Shown here piece after piece: positions 53,406-61,979 of a DNA stretch of 64,000 bases; position 1 is the stretch's first letter, and each line of letters opens with the position of its first letter. Below the pieces are notes generated by a model. It had not been told where the DNA came from and searched no databases. It was given only the letters and a program-made list of their open reading frames with translations. A program made the translations under genes and the position numbers. Source of the DNA: Paenibacillus sp. Root444D2 (lineage in GTDB: Bacteria > Bacillota > Bacilli > Paenibacillales > NBRC-103111); assembly GCF_001426375.1 (NCBI RefSeq), contig NZ_LMEO01000045.1, positions 743,173-807,172 of the forward strand, given 5' to 3'.

Positions 53406-53434
53406 AGTATACTAACCGGTTGACACAATTTCAA
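53406..53434 (-). promoter_or_regulatory. Promoter with LacI-type operator in its spacer
   Basis: On the minus strand TTGAAA (53434-53429), 17 bases, TATACT (53411-53406) is a near-perfect SigA promoter. The spacer contains 53410-53425, a 13/16 match to the palindrome TGTCAACCGGTTGACA found in the promoter at 58602-58641, and the two places share the 15-mer AACCGGTTGACACAA. The LacI protein of this operon is the likely binder. Transcription would enter the kinase/regulator operon after passing a hairpin. Confidence 0.6.
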
Positions 53435-53441
53435 ATAAAAA

Positions 53442-54374
53442 TCAACGCTGAAAAGCTCTTGCCAAAGCATTCGCATAGCCGTTCCTGGTACGTTGGCTGA
53501 CTTCCGCTTCGGGTACAACGTGTTCGAAGGCATGATAACATCCGGGATACAATTGAAATTCCACGTCGACGCCGGCTTGGGCAAGCCGTGCAACATACTC
53601 AATTGTCTCGTCGCGGAACGGGTCAAGCTGGCCTACACATGTATATGTGGGAGGAAGACCGGTCAGGTCCTTCGCTCTAATTGGCGCCGCATACGGAGAA
53701 ATGTCGCCATCGGCATGTTCGCCAAGGTACATCTTCCAAGCCGCCAGATTGTTGGCCCTGTTCCAAACGGCAGGATCCGTAATTTCATGGCTAGAAGGCG
53801 TAACATTACGATCGTCGATCATCGGGTATAACGGCATTTGGAAACAGATGGGGGGTCCTCCCTTATCGCGAGCCATCAGCGCCAATGCTGAGGTCAACCC
53901 TCCGCCCGCGCTTCCTCCCCCAATCGCAATCCTCGATAAATCGATATTCCATTCCTCCGCGGCACCAATTATCCACTTCAAAGCAGCATAGCAGTCTTCA
54001 ATTGCCGCCGGAAACGGGTGTTCAGGGGCAAGCCGATAATCGGGGGAAATGACAATACAGTCGGCAGCCTTAACAAAACTTTCACAGAGACTTTGTTCAC
54101 CGTTAGGGTGGCCTAACACATATCCTCCGCCATGAATCCAAAGTAAAACAGGCAGGTTCGTCTCATCCCTTTGAGCCGGTTCGAAAACTTTGATCAGCAT
54201 TTCTTGTTTACCTGCACCGGAAATTGTACGGTCGCTGATCCGAACAAACTCAGACTTCAAAGATTGCGGCAAAGGGCTTTGTCTTACCATCGCCAAATCA
54301 TCAGGAAGCTGAAAAAGAGGGAGAGACGACACAGACTCCCTTATTTCCAGTAACACTCTGCTTTTAAAGTCCAT
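53442..54374 (-). CDS. HSL-family alpha/beta-hydrolase esterase
   Basis: A 310-residue hydrolase of the hormone-sensitive-lipase (alpha/beta hydrolase fold-3) group: oxyanion motif HGGGYVLG, nucleophile Ser in GGGSAGGGL, CVGQLDPFRDE (catalytic Asp) and GCYHAFEH (catalytic His). No signal peptide. As the last gene of an ABC-importer/LacI operon it may de-acetylate imported sugars. The start at 54374 has GGAGG eight bases upstream, and lies 21 bases after the LacI stop. Confidence 0.88.
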   Translation of the reverse strand: MDFKSRVLLEIRESVSSLPLFQLPDDLAMVRQSPLPQSLKSEFVRISDRTISGAGKQEMLIKVFEPAQRDETNLPVLLWIHGGGYVLGHPNGEQSLCESFVKAADCIVISPDYRLAPEHPFPAAIEDCYAALKWIIGAAEEWNIDLSRIAIGGGSAGGGLTSALALMARDKGGPPICFQMPLYPMIDDRNVTPSSHEITDPAVWNRANNLAAWKMYLGEHADGDISPYAAPIRAKDLTGLPPTYTCVGQLDPFRDETIEYVARLAQAGVDVEFQLYPGCYHAFEHVVPEAEVSQRTRNGYANALARAFQR

Positions 54375-54394
54375 TCTACATGCCTCCACTATTG

Positions 54395-55384
54395 TTACGT
54401 AGTACTCCGTTCAATTAATGTAACCGGTAAAGAATTGACCATCGGAACCTCCTCCCCTTCTATTTGTTTTGTAATCAATTCGATCGTTAATTCACTCATC
54501 TTTTGAATGGGCTGCCTAATGGTTGTAAGACGCGGCACCACTAAAGATGCAATCTTCACATCATCATAACCGATGATTTTCATGTCTTCCGGAATTCTTT
54601 TGTTTAATTGATAACAGGCTTGCATAACCATAGTTGCGATCACATCGCTACTTGCAAAAACACCGTCTACTTCCGGATGCTCCAGAAGGAAACGAACAAT
54701 TGTATCCTCACTTGCCCCAGTATCTAGGTCGTGTACCTCTAAATTCAAGTGAACATATTCAACCCCGGCATGTTGCAGTTCCTCAGCAAACCCTTGTAAC
54801 CTTCCTCCAGCAAGCAGACCATGATGATGCGGCCCGCCAACTCCACCTTGAATATATGCCAGCTTTCGGCAACCTTTGCCCACAAGTAACAGCGCTGCAA
54901 GTTTGCCGCCCATCAGATTATCGGAATTAATAACAGGAATCGTATCATCTACGACTCGATCGAAAGCTACAATAGGAAGGTTCAGATTCCGATAATGTTC
55001 GACATCCAAAACCATGCTGCCCATAATGATGGCGTCCACTTGATTCTTTTTCAGCATGTCGATGTATTTGCGTTCTTTCGTTACATCTCGATTCGAATTG
55101 CACAATAGAATTTTATACCCGCTTTGGTCAGCATAATATTCAAGATAGTGAGCTAATTCACTAAAAAAAGGATGAGAAACTGTAGGAATAATGAGGCCGA
55201 TCATATTCGATTTTTTTCTGAACAAAGAACGAGCCATTTCATTGGGATGATAATTTAGCTCCTTCATAACCTGATATACCTTATCCCGTGTCGTCTGGCT
55301 GATATATCCCCGGTTATTGAGCACGCGGGACACCGTAGTAACAGAAACCCCGGCTTTTTCTGCTACATCATCAATTTTAGGCAT
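54395..55384 (-). CDS. LacI-family transcriptional repressor
   Basis: A 329-residue repressor from ATG 55384 (AGGTGG upstream): LacI helix-turn-helix at 1-50 (KIDDVAEKAGVSVTTVSRVL, with the hinge helix YHPNEMARSL) and a periplasmic-binding-like ligand domain (MIGLIIPTVSHPFFSELAH, GVFASSDVIATMVMQACYQL, IIGYDDVKIASLVVPRLTTI). It lies inside the importer operon, whose promoter contains a perfect LacI-type palindrome, so autoregulation is likely. A matching operator lies before the neighbouring YesMN operon. Effector sugar unknown. Confidence 0.92.
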   Translation of the reverse strand: MPKIDDVAEKAGVSVTTVSRVLNNRGYISQTTRDKVYQVMKELNYHPNEMARSLFRKKSNMIGLIIPTVSHPFFSELAHYLEYYADQSGYKILLCNSNRDVTKERKYIDMLKKNQVDAIIMGSMVLDVEHYRNLNLPIVAFDRVVDDTIPVINSDNLMGGKLAALLLVGKGCRKLAYIQGGVGGPHHHGLLAGGRLQGFAEELQHAGVEYVHLNLEVHDLDTGASEDTIVRFLLEHPEVDGVFASSDVIATMVMQACYQLNKRIPEDMKIIGYDDVKIASLVVPRLTTIRQPIQKMSELTIELITKQIEGEEVPMVNSLPVTLIERSTT

Positions 55385-55469
55385 GGTTTGACCACCTGAC
55401 TTTTTTAAAGCAATTATACGCTTAATTTGCAATTTTTTCAGCCGAACTCCGTCCCATATTACAGGACCT

Positions 55470-56294
55470 TTATTTCAAGGCCCCTTCCGTGATCCCTTTG
55501 ATGATTTGGTTTTGAACGAAAAGATACAACACTAGCACAGGAATAATCGTCATAATTAATCCTGCCATCAAGGGTGCGTAATCAACAGAGTACGACGAGA
55601 AGAAAGTAAACGTAGAAAGAGGCAATGTCCTTTGTTCCGGCGACAGTAAGACCAAACTGGGCAATAAATAATCATTCCAGATCCAGAGTACATCGAGTAC
55701 GATGAGCGTTACGAAAACCGGTTTCAATAAAGGCAGTACAATCTGGAAAAAAGTTCGCAGCCTCGAGCTGCCCTCTATAAAAGCCGATTCTTCCAATTCG
55801 TAAGGAATTCCTTTGATAAACCCATGGAAAGTAAAAACGCCGAAGGGAACGCCAAACCCCAAATATAAAAACAGCAGCGTTCCCTTCATATTAAGCAGAT
55901 CCATCTTTCCGTACAGCATGACCAAAGGAATCATGATGACTTGGAACGGAAGCGCCATGGAGCCAAGCATCATGAAAAATAGCACAGTATTCAGCTTCCA
56001 TTTATAACGAACAAACAAATACCCGGTCATTGACGAGAAAATAACAATAATGAAAACTGCAACAACTGTAATCAACAAAGAGTTGGAAAGTCCTTGCATG
56101 AATTTCATGTTGGTAAATGCAGCAGTGTAGTTCTCGAAATGAACACTGCTGGGAATAGCTAATGGATTTTCAATGAATTGCTGCGTTTTTTTGAAAGAGT
56201 TCATGACGACCAGCAAAAAAGGAATTAAAAATACAAATAAAATTACATACAGGATTGCGGCTTTGATTCTTGATATGGACTGTCGAAAAGCCAT
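55470..56294 (-). CDS. Sugar ABC importer permease, MalG-like
   Basis: A 274-residue CUT1 subunit with about six membrane helices, EAA loop YELEESAFIEGSSRLRTFF, and C-terminus IIKGITEGALK. The ATG at 56294 overlaps the previous stop (TGATG), so translation is coupled. Confidence 0.9.
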   Translation of the reverse strand: MAFRQSISRIKAAILYVILFVFLIPFLLVVMNSFKKTQQFIENPLAIPSSVHFENYTAAFTNMKFMQGLSNSLLITVVAVFIIVIFSSMTGYLFVRYKWKLNTVLFFMMLGSMALPFQVIMIPLVMLYGKMDLLNMKGTLLFLYLGFGVPFGVFTFHGFIKGIPYELEESAFIEGSSRLRTFFQIVLPLLKPVFVTLIVLDVLWIWNDYLLPSLVLLSPEQRTLPLSTFTFFSSYSVDYAPLMAGLIMTIIPVLVLYLFVQNQIIKGITEGALK

Positions 56295-57175
56295 CACGAT
56301 TCGACCTCCAATTTTTTAAGTAAGTAAGATTGAGTTAGCGCAACCAGGGCTACGACAGCAAATAAGACAACTGCTTCCGCCTGTCCGACTCCATATTGAT
56401 TGGACAAGAAAGCTTTTTGAACGATATGATAGGAAGCTAATTCGGTGGAATGAAAAGGTCCGCCTTTCGTTAGGGCAAGGTTGATATCGTAAGTTAAAAA
56501 TGAGCGAGAGATGGAAATAAAAATACAGATGACGATAGCCGGGATCGAAAGCGGCAATATGATTCTGCGAAGTCTTGCATAACCGTTCGCCCCGTCTATG
56601 CTCGCAGCTTCCAACACATCACTAGGAACACCTGAGAATCCGGCAATATAAATGATCATGAGATAGCCGACTAATTGCCAAGCTGTTGCGATGATGAGTG
56701 CCCAAAATGCGGTATCCGTATCCGTTAACCACGACGATTTAAACAATGCCCAGCCGTATTTATTCCCTATATAAGGCATGATCTGCGAGAATAGCGTCTG
56801 CCACAAATACCCTAACACGATTCCGCCGATTAAGTTTGGAGTGAAAAAGCCCGTTCGAAGCCATTTCTCTCCTTTAACCCCGCTGGTCAACGCCAGTGCT
56901 ATAAAGAAAGCCGCCACATTGGAGATCAATACCGTAAACACCACATACTTAATGGTAAACCACAATTGGGTAAAAAAAACTTTATCATGAAATACTTTGG
57001 TATAATTTGATAAGCCGACAAATGATATGTCGGCCGTTCGAACATCCCAATTCGTAAACGTCAGGTATAACCCAACCAGGAACGGAATCAAAACAACAGC
57101 AGCAAATGCCGCTACGGAAGGAGCTCCAAAAAGAAGAAAAGTTCCCGTATTTCTTAAATAAATCTTACTCCTCAT
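56294..57175 (-). CDS. Sugar ABC importer permease, MalF-like
   Basis: A 293-residue CUT1 subunit: FLLFGAPSVAAFAAVVLIPF, LTFTNWDV, and EAA loop PSDVLEAASIDGANGYARL. About six helices. It lies 39 bases after the binding-protein gene and needs an external ATPase. Confidence 0.9.
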   Translation of the reverse strand: MRSKIYLRNTGTFLLFGAPSVAAFAAVVLIPFLVGLYLTFTNWDVRTADISFVGLSNYTKVFHDKVFFTQLWFTIKYVVFTVLISNVAAFFIALALTSGVKGEKWLRTGFFTPNLIGGIVLGYLWQTLFSQIMPYIGNKYGWALFKSSWLTDTDTAFWALIIATAWQLVGYLMIIYIAGFSGVPSDVLEAASIDGANGYARLRRIILPLSIPAIVICIFISISRSFLTYDINLALTKGGPFHSTELASYHIVQKAFLSNQYGVGQAEAVVLFAVVALVALTQSYLLKKLEVES

Positions 57176-57214
57176 AGTACCGCACCCTTTACAACCAGTT
57201 TTTAACCTTAATCC

Positions 57215-58555
57215 CTATTTCCCAGCATTCGATTTCCAATAATCCTGAACCTCTGTCGTGAAAGCCTTTCGGTCAGTTTTTCCTACCATATATTTTTGCA
57301 TGGAAGCTCCTGTCTTGGACCAATAGTCTTGCGGGAAATAATTAATGACTCCGATATTAAGGAACTTCCCTTGATCGACATATTTCGCAATGGCATCGGA
57401 AATCACATTTGTGCCTTTTGCCTTTATATCCTTATAAGGCAAGGAGAGGCCCATTTTGGTCACGATCGCACTCTGACCTTGCTCGCTTGTAACCATCCAT
57501 TCGACGAATGCTTTAGCCGCTGCCTGCTGCTCCGGAGTAGATCCGGATTTATCGATAGCGAACAACTTCGGTTCCGTGTAAGCTACTTGAGAGTTGCCGT
57601 AATCGGCTGGGTTGTTGCTAATTGGTACCGGAATGATTCCAAATTCTTTATCTCTTCCTTCAATCGTGCCAATGACAGACCAAGTCCAATCACCCATAAA
57701 ATAGAATGCCGCATTGCCTTTTGCGAAATCTGTGCTGTCTTTGTTGTAATCTGCGACGAGCGGATCATTTTTTCTGGCATTATATTGCTTTAATAAATCA
57801 AAAGTATCCATCAGACCGTTGAATGGCTGATTGTCCGCCAAATTCGTTTTGCCATTTTTCAAATCCTCTACAAACTTGCGGTTCTCTTCCACCTTTTGTG
57901 ATTGCGAAGAATAGGCTAGTCCCAAATAGTGAGCGCCTAAGGACCAATCTGCCCCGTGAATTATCACAGGCGCCTTGCCGGCAGCTTCAATTTTCTTGAA
58001 CAATGCTTCCAAATCATTGCGGGTTTTTACTGATGAAGGGTCAAAGGTCCCTCCGGTTGCTTCCTCAACTACGCGCTTGTTATACAACAAGCCATAGCCT
58101 TGGGCAGTCCATGGAATGCCAAGGAATTTGCCGTCCAGCAAAGCGCCGTCAACCGCCCCGGGCTTCGTTAATTTTTCATACTTCGCCTTCTCCGTCTCTA
58201 AGTCCATGAACTTATCTTTATATTGGAGAATCGTTCCCGGGTCAAGATTCGCTACCGTGGCCGGATTGCCGGATGCCAACAGGGATTGAAATTTCTCTAA
58301 CTGTGCTCCTCCAATTGGTGTCGGAATCAATTCAATAGTAACGTTAGGATTCTGCTCGTGATAAGTTTTAAAAAGGTCTTCGAACACGCCGTTTACTTCA
58401 GCTGAAGTATTAAAGAAAGTAATCTTGACTCCCTTTGCCTTTTGAGTGGCTCCCGGCGAGGAGCTTGGGGCATTGTTTTGGGAACATGCCACCAATGAGG
58501 AAAGCAATACAATCGAACAAATTCCCGTAGTGGTGATACTCTTCATCTTTTTCAA
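57215..58555 (-). CDS. Extracellular sugar-binding lipoprotein
   Basis: A family-1 receptor of 446 residues with lipobox SSLVACSQN, then VKITFFNTSAEVNGVFEDLF and GNPATVANLDPGT; the C-terminal AKAFVEWMVTSEQGQS pattern is typical. First gene of the LacI-controlled operon. Start is TTG at 58555 with AAGGGGG eight bases upstream; an ATG three codons later is the alternative. The promoter with its palindromic operator is at 58602-58641. Confidence 0.88.
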   Translation of the reverse strand: MKKMKSITTTGICSIVLLSSLVACSQNNAPSSSPGATQKAKGVKITFFNTSAEVNGVFEDLFKTYHEQNPNVTIELIPTPIGGAQLEKFQSLLASGNPATVANLDPGTILQYKDKFMDLETEKAKYEKLTKPGAVDGALLDGKFLGIPWTAQGYGLLYNKRVVEEATGGTFDPSSVKTRNDLEALFKKIEAAGKAPVIIHGADWSLGAHYLGLAYSSQSQKVEENRKFVEDLKNGKTNLADNQPFNGLMDTFDLLKQYNARKNDPLVADYNKDSTDFAKGNAAFYFMGDWTWSVIGTIEGRDKEFGIIPVPISNNPADYGNSQVAYTEPKLFAIDKSGSTPEQQAAAKAFVEWMVTSEQGQSAIVTKMGLSLPYKDIKAKGTNVISDAIAKYVDQGKFLNIGVINYFPQDYWSKTGASMQKYMVGKTDRKAFTTEVQDYWKSNAGK

Positions 58556-58601
58556 ACCCTATTCCCCCTTACAAGTCTGTTTTGAATGCGCTATCAAATT
58601 T

Positions 58602-58641
58602 ATTTTAATCGGTTTCCGCATCTTGTGTCAACCGGTTGACA
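58602..58641 (-). promoter_or_regulatory. Promoter and perfect LacI-type operator
   Basis: The perfect 16-base palindrome TGTCAACCGGTTGACA (58626-58641) has the central CG and overall shape of LacI-family operators. Its right half supplies the -35 TTGACA (58631-58626), followed by an 18-base spacer and TAAAAT (58607-58602) on the minus strand, leading to the binding-protein gene. Repressor binding would block RNA polymerase directly. Confidence 0.75.
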
Positions 58642-58682
58642 TAAATTTTATATTCTTTTGGCTCAACGTACAAACAAAATAA

Positions 58683-58711
58683 ACCGGCACCCCCAAATTC
58701 GGAGTCCCGGT
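58683..58711 (-). terminator. Terminator after the GH43 pseudogene
   Basis: An 11-base stem with one G-G mismatch and a 7-base loop, then TTTATTTTG on the minus strand. It isolates the GH43 gene from the LacI-controlled operon. Confidence 0.6.
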
Positions 58712-58830
58712 CTTATAAACACTAAACAACTTCATTCAATCTCTTTAAAATGTTTAAAATCTTCACACCTGTCTTCGCTCATAGGCACTTAATCTCGGGA
58801 TTAGGTTGAAGCTTTGAAATAAGCTTATGT

Positions 58831-59760
58831 TCAATACCTAGTTTTTATCCTGTGGTATTCTTCCATTGTTATTGAAAGCACAGTTCCGTGTTTGAAGCGA
58901 TATGGGAAGATGAAGTTTTCATCCGATCGGATAAAGAGTCCACTATCCATCTCATCTGCTATAAAAGAAACATATCCCTGCCCTTCTCCCTTGACACCGT
59001 AAAAATCCAGCATCAAGCATCATTTACCATTGCTCAGCTTATACGCTGTAGGTGCTTCATAGGCGGGGTTATTGAGCTTAGCCATTTCCCCATTAAAGGC
59101 CTCGATTGTTTCGCATTCACCGGCGAGGGTTTCTCCCTTTTGCAGTATAATAGCTTTGGGATTTGCCTCGCTTTTCAGGAATCGGTAGAACATACCGTTT
59201 TCCTCGTAGATGGCAGAATCAATTACCCCGCTGTCTTCCTTCCGATAAAGCAGCTGCGGTTTAGCAAAACTTTCAAAATCCTTTGTTCGCGTGTAATAGA
59301 TTGCCTTATGCCCGAAATTGTTGATAGAATGAGCCGATGACCAGTGAATGACGTAGTCTTGCTCCATACGATCGTAAATCACATCCGGCGCCCAAATACA
59401 TCCGAAATCCTCATCGCCTAATTCGATCATTCTCTGCTCAGACCAGTTCACAAGGTCATCCGATTCCCACAAGGAAAGGCATTTACTTCCCTCTCTGGTG
59501 ATGCTCTCCCAGCTTCCTCTGTACTTGTCATGAAAATGGTTGGCAAGGCTCAGATCGGTGGCAAGAATATAAAATTTGCCGTACTTCGTTCGCACGATTG
59601 TATGATCTCGGACTCCCTTATCACCCTTTTCACTCCAGAGAACGGGTTGACCTCCGTTTACCTGTTCCCAGTTAAACCCATCAGTACTGAGTGCAAAATA
59701 TACTTGCTCGCCATCAGGTGTTTCCTTTTCTTTAAAATGTACGAATAAATAAGCTTCCAT
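58831..59760 (-). pseudogene. GH43-like glycosidase interrupted by an in-frame TGA
   Basis: A GH43/GH-J-type propeller of about 310 codons: LFVHFKEKETPDGEQVYFAL, VRDHTIVRTKYGKFYILATD, IWAPDVIYDRMEQDYVIHWS, and VIDSAIYEENGMFYRF. At codon 247 (59022-59020) TGA stands where relatives have Trp of the 'kWCLmLDfyg' strand. The same frame then continues with CLMLDFYGVKGEGQGY and the normal C-terminus EEYHRIKTRY. A TGG-to-TGA change is the simplest cause. The truncated product would lack the last blade. GGAAGGAG precedes the start. Specificity unknown; a base-call error is possible. Confidence 0.82.
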
Positions 59761-60130
59761 TCAAATGCTCCTTCCGAGACATCATATCGTTTATAGCGAA
59801 AAAAATACCGAACAAGTAGCCTTATTCCGACCCTCGCTCTTGTGTATATATCGTTAACTTTGGTTGTGTGTTCATCACCAGCTTGACTCCTTTACTCCTT
59901 TTAATTTGATTTTAAGCGCTTGTTCATCCGGAAACAAGCATTTAAAATGGTTAAATGCTGACCTATCGTGCTTTTTATCTACCACGCGCTCCATGTTTCG
60001 CAGTAGAACCAGTACCTTCGCGTTTAATGATGCTCAGGAGCTTTGTGTTATAATGTATAAAGATAATCAGACTGGATGAGAATTGGACCCATAAAAGACC
60101 AAACAGATGAACCAATCGGAGGCGTTAAAA
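59761..60130. other. Divergent intergenic region of GH43-pseudogene and GT2 gene
   Basis: No gene apparent. A 71-codon plus-strand frame here lacks a ribosome site or family look. On the plus strand TG-T-TATAAT (60046-60054) is an extended -10 promoter for the GT2 gene; GGAGG at 60118-60122 is its ribosome site. Confidence 0.5.
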
Positions 60131-61042
60131 TTGCAAAATATTACAATAGCAATCTGTACTAGAAATCGAGTTGCAGATATCACCAAATGCATCGAATCCA
60201 TCAGTAGGCAGGTTGAACTTTATTGTGAGGTTGAGATTTTAATTGTAGATGATGGAGATATCAATAAGGAACAATTAGATTTATTTGAAGCTATCTTATC
60301 AAAAATAAAATGCATGAAGCTGTCATACTTTAAGAAATTAAAAGCTGGAATTTGGCTTTCAAGGGTTGAATGTGTAAAAATCGCCGCACATGAAATTATC
60401 CTTTATCTAGATGATGATGTTGAATTAGATGATCCTTACTATATAAACAAATTACTAAAAAATTATGAAGATGATGCAAGTTTGGCAGGAGTAGGAGGAA
60501 TAGCCAAGGGATTATATTCTAGTAAAATAGCAAATGCTCTCGGAGTAGCCACGTTTCAAATGTCTAGTTCATTGGGGAAATTGTCCAAAAGTGGTTTAGC
60601 AGGATCTATAGCAAATTGGAATAAAGCCAAATCAAATTTTGAAACAGAATTTTTTCATGGGTGCAATATGTCATTTAAAAAGAATTCACTTAAAGACATG
60701 AAGCCTTTAAGCTGGATGGAAAATTATGCTGTCGGCGATGATTTATATATGTGCTACTATGCAAGCAACTATGGTAGATTGGTCATAGATCCGGATTTAA
60801 AAATAATACATCACGAATCGCCTCAATCCAGGGATAAAGCTGAAAAAGTTTCTAAGGCCAAAGTCGTAAATCATTACTATTTCCTTAAAATGAAACAAGC
60901 TGGGATTTTGAATTACGGGGCACTATTATGGACTATTGTATATTCAATAGTTAAAGAAATGGTTAAAAAAAATAATGATGCGACAATAGGTTACTTAAAA
61001 GGAATAAAATTTCTGTTCTTTACGAAGAAAGAATCCCTATAA
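60131..61042 (+). CDS. Family-2 glycosyltransferase
   Basis: About 303 residues. A GT-A fold is shown by ITIAICTRNRVADITKCIES, the nucleotide-binding VDDG, the metal-binding LDDDVELDD (DxD), FFHGCNMSFKK and WMENYAVGDDLYM. The C-terminus is basic and amphipathic (about 270-303), suggesting membrane association. It likely adds a sugar to a surface polysaccharide or small molecule. I choose the TTG at 60131 because GGAGG lies eight bases before it; the ATG at 60107 has no site. The gene is markedly more AT-rich than its neighbours, stands alone between a promoter and a strong terminator, and may be a recent arrival. Confidence 0.85.
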   Translation: MQNITIAICTRNRVADITKCIESISRQVELYCEVEILIVDDGDINKEQLDLFEAILSKIKCMKLSYFKKLKAGIWLSRVECVKIAAHEIILYLDDDVELDDPYYINKLLKNYEDDASLAGVGGIAKGLYSSKIANALGVATFQMSSSLGKLSKSGLAGSIANWNKAKSNFETEFFHGCNMSFKKNSLKDMKPLSWMENYAVGDDLYMCYYASNYGRLVIDPDLKIIHHESPQSRDKAEKVSKAKVVNHYYFLKMKQAGILNYGALLWTIVYSIVKEMVKKNNDATIGYLKGIKFLFFTKKESL

Positions 61043-61103
61043 AAAGCTTTATCTTTGCGTGACGATACCGTTAACATTTATTTCTTAAACCCTAAGGATC
61101 GAT

Positions 61104-61153
61104 AAAAAAAGACTGACGAACAGTTCATATAACTGTATTGTCAGTCTTTTTTT
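61104..61153 (+). terminator. Strong bidirectional terminator after the GT2 gene
   Basis: A-run, GACTGAC arm, inner ACAGTT/AACTGT arm, GTCAGTC arm, then seven T's. It serves the GT2 gene on the plus strand and has T's on the minus strand too, where it would stop transcripts from the MarR gene. Confidence 0.85.
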
Positions 61154-61391
61154 ATACGTATCTCCTAAAGAGCGTTCCATTGAAATCGAAATGAAAGTCC
61201 TTGCGGCGGACTCGGACTTGGAAAAATAAAGTCTTAGGCTGTCGCCGCTGATTATTTAACTAACGTTTCCGTTAGCTTAATCAATCGTCGTAGTCACTAT
61301 TGAGCTTTTAATCTCCGCTTATTGGAAAATATTACATAGCCTAATGAAACAAGGAACTCCAAGCGACCTTCGTGGTAGATTCCAACCGCAA

Positions 61392-61820
61392 TTATAAGCG
61401 TTCATTAATTTTGATCAACAATTCCTTTAAGGTTTGCTTCTCCTCTTCGGAAAGGACTTGAACGATTTCGTCCTCCACCTTTTGGAAGGAGTCATTAAAG
61501 TCTTCAATCAATTCAACGGCCTTTGGTAAAACATAAATATTTTTTTGCCGTTCATTATTGGCTGGGATTTTCCGCTCGATGAATCCTCTTTGCTCAAGAC
61601 CTTGAAGCATACTTGTAATGCTAGCCCCGCGCAGATGAAACCGATCGGCAAGATCCCTCTGAATTAATTCAGTTTCTTGGTTCTCGTAGATATAGCCAAT
61701 TATTTTTCCTTGTTGAGCGTTTAACCCTAACTCTTTTATGCTCTCGTCCGCTTTTTTCTTTAACTTAAGGCCAATAATCTGAAACAAATCCAGATAAGGC
61801 GTATCCTTGCGAGGCTTCAT
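61392..61820 (-). CDS. MarR-family transcriptional regulator
   Basis: A 142-residue winged-helix regulator from ATG 61820 (GGGGAGG seven bases upstream). It shows the MarR layout: helical dimer arms at both ends, recognition helix region DLADRFHLRGASITSMLQGLE and wing RGFIERKIPANNERQKNIYV. It is divergent from the amidohydrolase gene. Both promoters contain the palindrome GTTAG-N4-CTAAC in their spacers, so it probably represses itself and the amidohydrolase and is released by a small molecule, perhaps the enzyme's substrate. Confidence 0.9.
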   Translation of the reverse strand: MKPRKDTPYLDLFQIIGLKLKKKADESIKELGLNAQQGKIIGYIYENQETELIQRDLADRFHLRGASITSMLQGLEQRGFIERKIPANNERQKNIYVLPKAVELIEDFNDSFQKVEDEIVQVLSEEEKQTLKELLIKINERL

Positions 61821-61839
61821 GATCGTACCTCCCCATATT

Positions 61840-61853
61840 GTTAGAAAGCTAAC
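61840..61853 (-). promoter_or_regulatory. MarR operator in the marR promoter
   Basis: GTTAG-AAAG-CTAAC lies in the 17-base spacer between TTGCTT and AATATG on the minus strand, 20 bases before the MarR ATG. It is the same palindrome as at 61917-61930. Confidence 0.65.
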
Positions 61854-61910
61854 TGTAAGCAAATAAACTATACAGAGATCTAGCTTTCATGTCAAATAAA
61901 TATTAGTTTA

Positions 61911-61939
61911 TTGACAGTTAGTTATCTAACAGTTATACT
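61911..61939 (+). promoter_or_regulatory. Amidohydrolase promoter with MarR operator in the spacer
   Basis: TTGACA (61911-61916), 17 bases, TATACT (61934-61939): a near-consensus SigA promoter. The spacer begins with GTTAG-TTAT-CTAAC (61917-61930). A regulator bound there would block open-complex formation. Confidence 0.75.
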
Positions 61940-61979
61940 CCGAAGTGATTCAGGAACAACTCCAAGGAGGAATAACATA

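Noticed and set aside
59905-59925. cre-like sequence TTTTAAGCGCTTGTTC
   Set aside because: Lacks the TG and CA bases at the conserved outer positions; the AAGCGCTT core alone is not enough.
61160-61230. Short plus-strand peptide ending ...KVLAADSDLEK
   Set aside because: Too short, no start or ribosome site, no family match; could be a fossil but not supportable.
61250-61280. Small CTAACG/CGTTAG hairpin after the MarR gene
   Set aside because: Six-base stem without a T-run; resembles the MarR operator arm only by chance, and the real terminator at 61104-61153 is nearby.
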